Part shown: positions 37,601-41,351 of the stretch, piece after piece
How positions within the stretch are numbered: the first letter of the stretch is position 1
Layout: every line of letters starts with the position of its first letter
Origin: Vibrio toranzoniae
GTDB lineage: Bacteria; Pseudomonadota; Gammaproteobacteria; Enterobacterales; Vibrionaceae
Direction of reading: 5' to 3'
NCBI RefSeq assembly: GCF_024347655.1
Contig: NZ_AP025515.1
Span: 248,001-312,000, forward strand
DNA length: 64,000 nucleotides
The notes under the pieces: generated by a model
Database searches by the model: none
Told to the model about the DNA's origin: nothing
What the model saw: the letters and a program-made list of their open reading frames with translations, nothing else
Program-made: the position numbers and the translations under genes

Positions 37601-39453
37601 TTATCTTCATTCACCGTGTAAGAAGTAGAACCCGCAACTGGAGGATCATTTTCCGGAGTCACGCTGACATCGATGTTTGCAGACACGGTATCGGTACCGT
37701 CTGACACATCGAAGCTAAAACTCACATCACCATTGAAGTTTTCGTTTGGCGCGAAGCTATATGAGCCCTCACCCAAGTCAGTCAGTACGCCATCAGTCCC
37801 TTCATAACTGATACCTTCAACCGTGAGATCATCACCCTCAATGTCCGTAGCACCGGTTAGAAGGTCTGCGTCCGTAAAGATGAGCGTACCGTCTTCTTCA
37901 ACAGAAAACTGTTGATCTTGTGGAACTGGCAGGTCATTAACTGGGTTAACCGTTAGGTCTGCTGAAGCTTGAACCGTATTGGTGCCATCTGAGATATCGA
38001 AGCTGATATCGATGTCACCATTGAAGTTCTCATCTGGTGTGATGGTGAAACTGCCGTCCTCGTTTTGAGTGACCGTCGCGTCACCGCCCACTGTTAGCCC
38101 GCTCGCCGTCAGGTCATCGCCTTCCACATCGGATGCTTGCGATAGCAGTTGCTCTTGGCTTAGGCGGATAGAACCGTCTTCATCGACAGAGTACGCTAAG
38201 TCGCCAGACACTGGCGCATCATCAACCGCAGTCACGCTGACATCGATGTTTGCTGAAACCGTACCAGTACCGTCAGACACATCGAAGCTGAAGTTTACAT
38301 CACCATTGAAGTTCTCGTTTGGCGCGAAGGTGTACGTGCCATTGCCGTTGTCAGTAAGGATACCGTCACCACCATCGTAGGTCACACCTTCAACGGTTAG
38401 GTTGTCGCCTTCAATGTCCGTTGCACCGGTTAATAGGTCGGCATCTGTAAATTGCAGCGTACCGTCTTCTTCTATTACAAACGTTTTGTCTTCTGGTACA
38501 GGCGCGTCGTTGATAGGACGAACCGTTAGATCAATTGCGCTGCTTATTGTTTCTTGTCCGTCACTGATATCAAAAGTTAGGTCAAGTTCGCCATTGAAAT
38601 CAGCGGAAGGAACCACCGTGAAAGTACCGTCGCCATTTTCTTGAACCGTTGCATCTGCGCCGACTTGAACATTTGAAGCAACCAGCTCATCACCATCAAC
38701 ATCACTTGCGTATTCGAGTAATTGTTCTTGAGTGAATGTTATGGATCCATCTTCATCCATAATGTAAGCCAGGTTTTGTTCAGCTTCTGGTGCATCATTT
38801 TCGCTTTCCACTTTGATTTTAAACGTTTCATTTACCGTCTCTGAATCAAAGTCATCTTCTACTTCACTGATGGTCTCTTCGTCAGAAGCTTCAACGTCAA
38901 CGGCAAATGTCTCTTCTACCGTTTGTGAATCTAAATCATCGCCCATTTGCTGCTCGTCAGACTCCGAAGCCTCCGCGCTAGGCGCCGCTGATGTTCTTGC
39001 GGCTTGGCCTTGGTCTTCGTTACCTTCGGCATCTGAACCGCCTTCAGAAGCGGCAGCGTTTTCGCCACCGACAGCTTGAGCGCCGGCACCTGAACCACCT
39101 CCACTACCCGAGGCATCATCCGAACTGGCATCAGAAGCAGCACCACCAACTACATTCGATTGGGCATCATCTGAACCTTCGTCACTTTCTTGCGTCTCTT
39201 CTTCTGCAGAACCACCAGAAGCCGAGGCCTCTTCTTCATTACCTGCGCCACTTGGATTATCTTCCAACGCTTGGTTAACTTCGTCGGCTGCGTCCGTGTT
39301 TTCAGCACCTGTCGCTATCGTCGTCGCTATCGTGTTCTGTTGGTTTTGTTGATTCTGCTGCTGGGAGGGCGTACCCGCGTCGTTCGTGTCCGTCTGTTCT
39401 ACCGCGTCATTGAGATCTTCATTTTGGTTGTTTTGGTTATTTTCGCCTGCCAT
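19651..39453 (-). CDS. Giant cadherin-like tandem-repeat adhesin (type I secretion substrate)
   Basis: The 6600-residue acidic protein is one unbroken frame. Residues 1-215 are low-complexity (Gln/Asn, then Asp/Glu/Ser/Gly) and include a short doubled DxDSxTVxETF element. About 54 repeats of about 95 residues follow, each with NDxP, an EDGS/T beta-strand, QEQLLxxASDxxGDxL, NGDGTFTxTPxxNFNGxxxxxFxxSDG. These are the cadherin-like/tandem-95 type, likely calcium-binding. Three insertions occur near residues 1575-1850, 2520-2860 (with a DUF4114-like GGGDADYADF) and 4230-4510 (carboxypeptidase-regulatory-like). The C-terminal 200 residues are acidic and end in DFDQSSI. No Sec signal, RTX nonapeptides or LPXTG were seen. 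A good ribosome site (CGGAGG) precedes the ATG. The divergent type I secretion operon is the obvious exporter. A role in surface attachment or biofilm is inferred. Confidence 0.9.
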   Translation of the reverse strand: MAGENNQNNQNEDLNDAVEQTDTNDAGTPSQQQNQQNQQNTIATTIATGAENTDAADEVNQALEDNPSGAGNEEEASASGGSAEEETQESDEGSDDAQSNVVGGAASDASSDDASGSGGGSGAGAQAVGGENAAASEGGSDAEGNEDQGQAARTSAAPSAEASESDEQQMGDDLDSQTVEETFAVDVEASDEETISEVEDDFDSETVNETFKIKVESENDAPEAEQNLAYIMDEDGSITFTQEQLLEYASDVDGDELVASNVQVGADATVQENGDGTFTVVPSADFNGELDLTFDISDGQETISSAIDLTVRPINDAPVPEDKTFVIEEDGTLQFTDADLLTGATDIEGDNLTVEGVTYDGGDGILTDNGNGTYTFAPNENFNGDVNFSFDVSDGTGTVSANIDVSVTAVDDAPVSGDLAYSVDEDGSIRLSQEQLLSQASDVEGDDLTASGLTVGGDATVTQNEDGSFTITPDENFNGDIDISFDISDGTNTVQASADLTVNPVNDLPVPQDQQFSVEEDGTLIFTDADLLTGATDIEGDDLTVEGISYEGTDGVLTDLGEGSYSFAPNENFNGDVSFSFDVSDGTDTVSANIDVSVTPENDPPVAGSTSYTVNEDNSITISDAQLLATSSDIEGDVSIDSVTYSGSDGVLEINGNGTYTFSPNENFTGEIALDVVVADEDGATDATTAGITVLEVNDPPVAGPTSYTIDEDSVLTFSESQVLLNASDVEGDVELVGISYDGPDGIFSVNGDGTCSFAPNENFNGQVQLDVTIRDEDGAEVDTVINVDVLPINDAPVSGDLAYNVNEDGSITLSQEQLLSQASDVEGEDLTASDLTVGGDATVEANDDGSFTITPDANFNGDIDIQFNITDGTDTVQATADLTVNPVNDLPVPQDQQFSIEEDGTLQFTDADLLTGATDIDGDDLTVEGISYTGGDGVLTDHGDGTYTFAPNENFNGDVNFSFDVSDGTETVSANIDVSVTPENDPAVAGSTSYMVNEDNAITISDEQLLANSSDIEGAVSVDSVTYSGTDGVFQDNGDGSYTFLPNENFSGDISLDVIVADEDGSIDETTAGITVLEVNDPPVAGPTSYTIDEDSVLTFSESQILVNASDVEGDVELVGINYDGSDGIFTVNGDGTCSFAPNENFNGQVQLGVTIQDEDGATVETHINVDVLPINDAPVSGDLAYTINEDSSITLSQEQLLARAGDIDSDNLEAINLSTDENATIQQNDDGSYTITPDADYNGDLDLNFDIIDNDGGSVQVGLDITVNPVNDLPQAQDQQFTIEEDGTLLFTDADLLAGTSDIDGDELSIENVLYTGADGVLSDNGDGTYSFAPNENFNGDVQFSFDVSDGTDSTAAVIDVSVTPENDPPVAGSTSYTVQEDGQITISDEQLLANSSDVEGDVSLSSVSYTGDDGSFVDNGNGTYTFTPNENFDGDISLDVVVVDEDGATATTTAGIDVIAVNDGPETSGIQAEVDEDNSITITQDQLLANATDVEGDELTATNLQTNDPDATIVANDDGSFTITHTENFNGELDFTYNISDGENEVLTTLDLTVNPVNDAPEAGDEIFIQAQEDQTVGVTLREEPALRLDQAPENGIIEANVNDEWVVLEVGQEVPADTEVRFIPNDEALANGTHTTQIGTFDDNASVDDWGTEVDPYTREFSDGDLTVTVQSNDDPLGAWNGNTHIGHGIGDTDRQGLSGDEKLTVSVEGQDINEISFHLDGLGGWFMEESRHFTEVEIRAFNDDGELIDSMTYHKEDRSNYETDYTLTVSEPVSYFELGTVQGNGTYVVQNMTVSQTCPDSAVFTSIGVDGSEITETVELNIHAGDNEIELTAELPNITVDTDGSAQFASVVITEEQLLAQASDIDGDDLDIQNLELVGENSEHATLIDNGDGTWTVTPDENFHGEIELGYQVSDGELTDNNIININFESVNDAPIVSGPIVLSTDEDEGITFSADDLLANTTDVEGDTLSISDITYGGDNGELVDNGDGTFTFMPNENFNGEIDIDYKVFDGTDEVATHLDLTVVPVNDVPVPGEPLHTQMLENGSMIIEAKDLLSGATDVDGDILHVENLLLADQTQGTLTDNGDNTFTFEPAEDFYGEVNLTFDISDGQASAPSTARVDVEIVNEGPEVSGPIEAVVDEDGSITITQEDLLANATDVDGDNLEAVNFATNDPNAVVVENSDGSFTITPSADFFGEIEFTYDVTDAIETVAADLNLTVNPINDAPDVPDMSFTTEDGQAITITEAELLAQATDVEGDELSVVNVTSASDTVEVTDNGDGTYTLTPEQGFFGNVDLAFDVSDGTDVVAANIDLKVEFVNDAPEATPMVADVDEDGSILVTQEMLLENASDQDGDELFATSLETNDPNANIVDNGDGTYTVTPSENFNGDIAFTYEVSDGELSTSNDMTLTVNPVNDTPIVAPGLYHIEEDGSILFTQEDLLSGAIDIDGDDLSVTSINYSGDEGTVTDNGDGTFSFVPEEHFSGDLQFSFTVTDGTDEVEQDINVHIEAVADAPDLVITDGDGVNVDDEAILVEPGGIVELNIAAALVDQDLSETLTVTVDGVPEGSVIQYDNEGVLNDQENGITSYNDTEITVTFEGETAGYQNTAGYYKVDEDGNITGVEVVYENASEVGGGGDLVPGQDQFSFQVAEGESFNLFLIPNGHQHNDFDAMQDGQYEFRAEDGSPANMDTVDPQLVFVAADGTETVIQGQNGDAIFHGGSSSQLNQDGIEHTRTTVNEDGELVYGFEDLYGGGDADYADFNFTIDVGEVNSQIYSGEVTVGPDGTVNLPTTAIENSLQIQLPEDFNEQLEVHVTATATELSNDDSETVSQTIYINATGVHIEHAPEALPVSATVEEDGSIIITQDDLLANARDLDGDQLTALNLATDDDSVTITDNGDGTYTLTPDADFNGDVNFTFDVSDGDDVVSTNLELTVSPVNDGPEAQDQTFTVGEDGVLTFNDQDLLTGATDIEGDDLSVEGITYTGADGVLTDNGDGTYSFAPNENFNGDVNFSFDVSDGTDTVQANIDVSVTPENDPPVAGSTSYTVHEDNSITISNEQLLANSSDIEGEVAIDSVTYNGSDGVLEINGNGTYTFSPNENFNGEISLDIVIVDEDNAIEATTAGITVLEVNDPPVAGSTSYTIDEDSVLTFSESQVLLNASDIEGDVELVEINYDGLDGIFSINGDGTCSFAPNENFNGQVQLDVTIQDEDGAQVDTYITVDVLPINDVPVSGDLAYSVEEDGSITLSQEQLLAQASDIEGDDLTAANLTVGGDATVTANDDGSFTITPDANFNGDIDLVFDINDGTDTLVTTADLTVNPVNDLPQPQDQTFSIGEDGILNFTDEDLLTGATDIDGDELSVEGVTYTGADGVLTDNGDGSYSFAPNENFNGDVNFNFDVSDGTDTVQANIDVSVTPENDPPVAGSTSYTVHEDNSITISNEQLLANSSDIEGEVAVDSVTYSGADGVFEDNGDGTYTFSPNANFNGEVSLDVVVTDEEGATEATTAGITVLEVNDPPIAGSTSYSVSEDEVITISAEQLLANASDIEGEVAIDSVNYVGSDGIFTDNGDGTFSFAPNANFDGDVSLDVVVTDEDGATATTTASIDVLPVNDAPVSGDLAYSIDEDGAITLSQEQLLAQASDIEGDDLTAANLTVGGDATVSANDDGSFTITPDANFNGDIDLAFDINDGTDTLVATADLTVNPVNDLPQPQDQTFSIGEDGILNFTDEDLLTGATDIDGDELSVEGVTYTGADGVLTDNGDGSYSFAPNENFNGDVNFNFDVSDGTDTVQANIDVSVTPENDPPVAGSTSYTVHEDNSITISNEQLLANSSDIEGEVAVDSVTYSGADGVFEDNGDGTYTFSPNANFNGEVSLDVVVTDEEGATEATTAGITVLEVNDPPIAGSTSYSVSEDEVITISAEQLLANASDIEGEVAIDSVNYVGSDGIFTDNGDGTFSFAPNANFDGDVSLDVVVTDEDGATATTTASIDVLPVNDAPVSGDLAYSIDEDGAITLSQEQLLAQASDVDGDDLTASNLSAGDNATVVDNGDGTFTVTPGTDFNGNIDLNFDISDGTESIVANADLTVNPVNDLPTTSDVYASVDEDNVITITQEQLLANSADIEGDDLVASGLTLVGDDATIVDNGDGTFSITPSENFNGYIDVAYSISDGDTPIAANLGLTVDPVNDAPIVSADVAITIEEDGSYTITQEELLQFATDIEDDDMTAIIGEQGDETTVIGTVLDAETGNPVVGADVILTDNAGHTYTTVTDQSGNYTVNGPVVDQGSVTIEQEGSITSSFLVPAGEDTNGGVTAISEVLEETDMRIVVTWGESPQDMDNHLWLYDTETGNELDHIYYRDMSHDLGEGNVVQQDVDDTNGNGPETITIPNYQDANMHYSVHNYTNRSWDVDGVEDVQVQVFVGDTLVETFTPELPENPSGEHWHVFDIVNGVVVPSQDVGSENAFELPTSEEVLANVNGIDISELLMGDEGGDSGDAGGNEPSVGDVSIENALITDNGDGTYTITPEENFNGEFSISYNVDDGNGGVTPAELDVTVTAVNDLSVIYDHDYTINEDGSLTFTDEQLLAGTTDIDGDGLTVESVNYEGTDGVFTDNGDGTYTFAPNENFNGNVDLTYDVSDGTDVVSANIDVQIVPINDVPVAGSTTYSVEEDGSITLSDAQLLANSSDVEGEVFVSDVSYSGTDGVFTDNGDGTYTFSPNENFNGDISLDVSVMDEDGATAETTAGIDVIAVNDLPVAGSTTYSVDEDNVITISEAQLLANSSDIEGDVSVSDVSYSGADGIFIDNGDGTYSFAPNENFNGDISLDVTIIDDDGVTATTTAGIDVIAVNDAPVAGDLAYSVDEDGSITLSQEQLLANASDVDGDALTASNLSAGDNATVTANDDGSFTITPDADFNGDIDLSFDVSDGLETVQAGVDLTVNPVNDVAVVEDVAYTIEEDGSLTFIDADLLAGAADIDGDELSITDVSYTGAEGVFTDNGDGTYSFAPNENFNGDVSLDFSVSDGTETVNANIDVTVTDVNDAPVAGATSYQINEDSTITLSPEQLIANSSDLDGEVSLDSVSYSGADGILVQNEDGSVTFAPNENFNGDISLDVTIIDDDGATATTTAGIDVIAVNDAPVAGDLAYSVDEDGSITLSQEQLLANASDVDGDDLTAANLTAGDNATVTANDDGSFTITPDADFNGDIDLSFDVSDGLETVQAGVDLTVNPVNDVAVVEDVAYTIEEDGSLTFTDADLLAGAADIDGDELSITDVSYTGAEGVFTDNGDGTYSFAPNENFNGDVNLGFTVTDGTETVDANIGVTVTDVNDAPVAGATSYQMNEDGTITLSPEQLIANSSDVDGDVSLDSVSYSGADGILVQNEDGSVTFAPNENFNGDISLDVTIIDDDGATATTTAGIDVIAVNDAPVAGDLAYSVDEDGSITLSQEQLLANASDVDGDDLTAANLTAGDNATVTANDDGSFTITPDADFNGDIDLSFDVSDGLETVQAGVDLTVNPVNDIAVVEDVAYTIEEDGSLTFTDADLLAGAADIDGDELSITDVSYTGAEGVFTDNGDGTYSFAPNENFNGDVSLDFSVSDGTETVNANIDVTVTDVNDAPVAGATSYQMNEDGTITLSPEQLIANSSDVDGDVSLDSVSYSGADGILVQNEDGSVTFAPNENFNGDINLDVTIIDDDGATATTTAGIEVLAVNDGPESEDVKLTTAEDSTILITQDMLLAQATDIDNTADELSASGLQIDPSLGELLDNEDGTWSFTPNENFNGDVPMTFNVSDGQETISVDGNIDVTPVNDAPEAPTIEMQGEEDVVMVIDPAYIADQVTDLDGDEISIESITVRAPANATLTQQPDGMYHLVTTQDFNGLVELGYQATDGEEVVEGSLNVDVIPVNDAPFNVGNAMMTTNEDGAFTFDAGDLMNLFGDIDTTDLVVSRIINAEGEDGGELTDNGDGTWTFTPTGDFSGTSDLQVVVSDGEFETVLDVPVFVRPVADGAVITTDHDGPLVFGEDETGHLGLNVGLVDDSETLSNLVMTGFPVGFEVTDGVNTVMITEPGQYIDLFEWDISNIQMTPPENFSGEFFITVSATTVDYGDDPEAFQDGIDSGDFETVAGDAIILTTDELIGLAENVNADGDDEVKLVHLADRSQGEIIDNGDGTWTFTPAPGFTGEADIAYVIDKDGVLHDEQTGVVVKEGDLQGNAAPEVNSIATTEMSADATLSFTDEDMLANLSDAEGDSLSIESVSLMEGQGVIESDNQGNYQFTPAENYTGDVQVGFIATDGENRIESFFNVDIQGGDEATVSEGYALAGDGSLTITESQLVDELGVSDTANIVDVADVNDAGFFAESGEGEWTYWPNEDFDGNLAMNVEVDDGGEVSSHSLGLQVADDSAQSEESQVQAAQVPEEQPVEVGQQADDQAQEAEANDSSADVTAAPGDTISISIPDEVSANESVDYAEMSGLPEGSTVSNALDNGDGSFTVSGNLDQSVSVEFPEGYEGTSEIQFQGYDELGSSIDGASGSVEVEVDDQYTMQGSTQEQQADMAGMESGSSDWTSSGGQEQGVDFTDDSGSYDSDSQTGTDQSNDFDQSSI
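22341..25010 (-). repeat. Tandem array of three 861-bp units (three adhesin domains each)
   Basis: The sequence recurs with a period of 861 bases, for example at 22613, 23474 and 24335, equal to 287 residues or three cadherin-like domains. Long stretches are identical or nearly so between copies. Differences are patchy: near 22620-22680 copies 1 and 3 agree against copy 2, while in the neighbouring domain copies 1 and 2 agree against copy 3. This points to recent duplication with recombination between copies. Confidence 0.9.
27383..29504 (-). repeat. Near-perfect tandem duplication, 1149-bp period (four adhesin domains)
   Basis: Bases 27383-28355 match 28532-29504 without a difference by line-by-line reading (973 bases), and similarity continues with scattered changes beyond both ends. 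The period is 1149 bases, or 383 residues, four domains. A frame-preserving tandem duplication this exact must be recent or homogenised. It is a likely site of length variation between strains and of assembly error. Confidence 0.93.
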
Positions 39454-39633
39454 TACAGCCTCCGTTGCTACTAGCTAACTAATCGTATTTAGAGGCATTA
39501 AAGGACACCATTTTAGAAAACCAAGTTTTTATGCAACAATTTTCATAATTTCTAGACGCGAATAATCAAAAAAAATTGAAAAGCACCTTCGAATATCCTT
39601 AGTTATTGTCATTAAAGCAATTTAGGCAGTGGA
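39454..39633. promoter_or_regulatory. Divergent control region of adhesin and secretion operon
   Basis: This 180-base AT-rich gap separates the starts of the adhesin gene and the secretion operon and must hold both promoters. On the adhesin strand a TAAAAT box follows an upstream TTGTTG by 18 bases. No strong consensus -35 box is visible, which would fit use of another sigma factor or an activator. A run of eight A residues lies in the middle. Confidence 0.4.
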
Positions 39634-39987
39634 ATGATGATAGACATGACAAATTTATTGCGTTCAATCAAGAACAACCACAAAGGGCTGCAATTGCTAT
39701 TAAGCGAATTTTGTAAGGATTTCTCAGACGCTGCCATAAATATAGAGACGCTTCACAAAGGTAATCATTTCGATGAACTCAACTGCTACTCAAAAAAATT
39801 GAAGGCGATACTAATTTTACTTTGTGACCAAGATCTTCCCCCCCAAATGGCAAAGTTGGAATATTTGAGTAAACACCACTTTCCTGTTCCGGAAGAACTT
39901 TTGGAGGATGTCAAAACCGAACTACAAAATGTCAATCAACAGATCAAGCATTTGTTAGATATGAAGGACGTAGTAGATGACAAATAA
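39634..39987 (+). CDS. Degenerate HPt-like protein without the phospho-accepting histidine
   Basis: The 117-residue helical protein is the first gene of the secretion operon. It lines up by eye with the good HPt protein at 17203-17535: YSKKLKAIL aligns with VHTLKGIL, and the C-terminal VNQQIKHLL aligns with INQQIDGVL. The phospho-accepting His is replaced by Lys54 and the following Gly by Ala58. It could therefore bind a receiver domain without transferring phosphate, acting as a decoy or scaffold. The stop is 11 bases before the fusion-protein gene. AGGCAGTGG precedes the ATG. The HPt relationship is inference from a weak match; it may simply be an unrelated helical protein. Confidence 0.6.
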   Translation: MMIDMTNLLRSIKNNHKGLQLLLSEFCKDFSDAAINIETLHKGNHFDELNCYSKKLKAILILLCDQDLPPQMAKLEYLSKHHFPVPEELLEDVKTELQNVNQQIKHLLDMKDVVDDK

Positions 39988-39998
39988 CCGAGGCAGTC

Positions 39999-41348
39999 AT
40001 GAGTAATAACCAAATAGAGCATCACCTCAGAAAAGCATTGGTTTCTAACAACGATGCTTCTAAGGTCACAGCGGACGACACCATAGTGCTGGCTAGTGCT
40101 ATGACCAGCGTTCACAAAACGTTGCTCATCATCTTTCTCCTCGCTTTAGTTGCTATCGCTGTAGCGTCGCAGGCACGTATCGATATTGTCGTTTCTTTGC
40201 GTGGAGAGTTGTTGTTGGAATCTGACGTTGAGAAGGTCCAGCACTTAGAAGGAGGTATTCTAGAAGAGTTGCTAGTAAGGAAAGGTGAAGTCGTTTACGA
40301 GGGGCAGCCTATCGCGAGAATACGCTCTCTTGATCGTAATACCCAACTCGATACGGTTAATACAGAAATCATTCAGCTAGAGCTAGACAAAATTCGCTAT
40401 GAGAGTTTACGAGACATGAAGAAGCCAAACTTTACTGCTTTCACTGAAAAATATCCTGATCAGGTTCAAGTAAACATGAATACGTGGCAACAAGAATTCT
40501 CAAAAAACCGCTCTAATGAAGAGCTCATCACTCACGATATTAAGCATAAAAACTCTCTAATAAGTTCGATGTTAAAACGTAGAAAGAGCTCAGAGAACCA
40601 GCTTTCTCTGATTCGTAAACAACTCAACATCAAAAATACACTTTATAAAGAAGAGATGGCCTCATACGTTGATGTTCTCAATATGAAAGTACAAGAGTCC
40701 AACATGGTACGTGAGATTGAAAACCTTGATGAGTCAGTCATGAATGAGCGTTTTCAGCTCGATAAACTAGAAAAGCAACACCGAGATTTGGTTGAAAATA
40801 GAAATTCAGAATACCAAGCACAAATTATTCAAGTGAATAAAGATCTTAAGCTAAAGCGAATCTTACAACCACAACATTCCGACAAAGTTGATCGTCTTAT
40901 TGTCTATTCTCCGGTCGATGGTGTAGTCGACAAGCTACACTTCAACTTTCGCTCTGCAGTGATTCCGCCAGGCGAAAGCATTGCTGACATTGCACCGATC
41001 AATAACTCGCTACACGGAGAAGCAAAGATCCCACGTAAAGACATGGGATTTGTTGAAATTGGCCAAGCAGTGAAAGTAAAAATGGACACTTATAACTTCG
41101 CCAAGTATGGCTTTGTTGAGGGGACCATTGCTTCAATCAGTCGTTCATCATACGAAGAAGAGGATGCCGAATTCTATTTAGCAGAGATTGAAATTGACCA
41201 AAATTTTCTTGAGCGAGGAGGCACTCAATACAAGTTATCACCTTATATGGAATTTACCGCCGATGTGAAAACAGGGTCACGTCGTGTGATCGAATATGCA
41301 GCAAAACCCGTGATGTCTGCCATCGAAGATGCGTTCGATGAGAGGTAA
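39999..41348 (+). CDS. Type I secretion membrane fusion protein (HlyD/LapC family)
   Basis: The 449-residue adaptor has a cytoplasmic N-terminus of about 40 residues, one membrane helix at about 40-58 and the typical first lipoyl half GELLLESDVEKVQHLEGGILEEL. A long coiled-coil hairpin spans about residues 100-290. The second lipoyl half (DRLIVYSPVDGVVDKLHF) follows, then a beta-barrel with the family's C-terminal DMGFVEIGQAVKVKMDTYNFAKYG. It links the ABC exporter to the TolC-like channel and may contact the adhesin during export. It sits in an operon with these parts, three bases before the pseudo-kinase gene. Confidence 0.93.
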   Translation: MSNNQIEHHLRKALVSNNDASKVTADDTIVLASAMTSVHKTLLIIFLLALVAIAVASQARIDIVVSLRGELLLESDVEKVQHLEGGILEELLVRKGEVVYEGQPIARIRSLDRNTQLDTVNTEIIQLELDKIRYESLRDMKKPNFTAFTEKYPDQVQVNMNTWQQEFSKNRSNEELITHDIKHKNSLISSMLKRRKSSENQLSLIRKQLNIKNTLYKEEMASYVDVLNMKVQESNMVREIENLDESVMNERFQLDKLEKQHRDLVENRNSEYQAQIIQVNKDLKLKRILQPQHSDKVDRLIVYSPVDGVVDKLHFNFRSAVIPPGESIADIAPINNSLHGEAKIPRKDMGFVEIGQAVKVKMDTYNFAKYGFVEGTIASISRSSYEEEDAEFYLAEIEIDQNFLERGGTQYKLSPYMEFTADVKTGSRRVIEYAAKPVMSAIEDAFDER

Positions 41349-41351
41349 TCA

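Noticed and set aside
20082..39278. Many open frames on the plus strand and in other minus frames across the adhesin gene
   Set aside because: They are shadows created by the repetitive, stop-poor coding sequence. They repeat with the same period as the adhesin domains, have odd composition (runs of Ser/Pro/Val or Met/Leu/Gln) and have no ribosome sites.
38800..39453. LapA-type N-terminal retention module with LapG cleavage site
   Set aside because: The first 215 residues are low-complexity and acidic with no TAAG/PAAG-type site. No LapG-like protease or LapD-like receptor gene is in the window.
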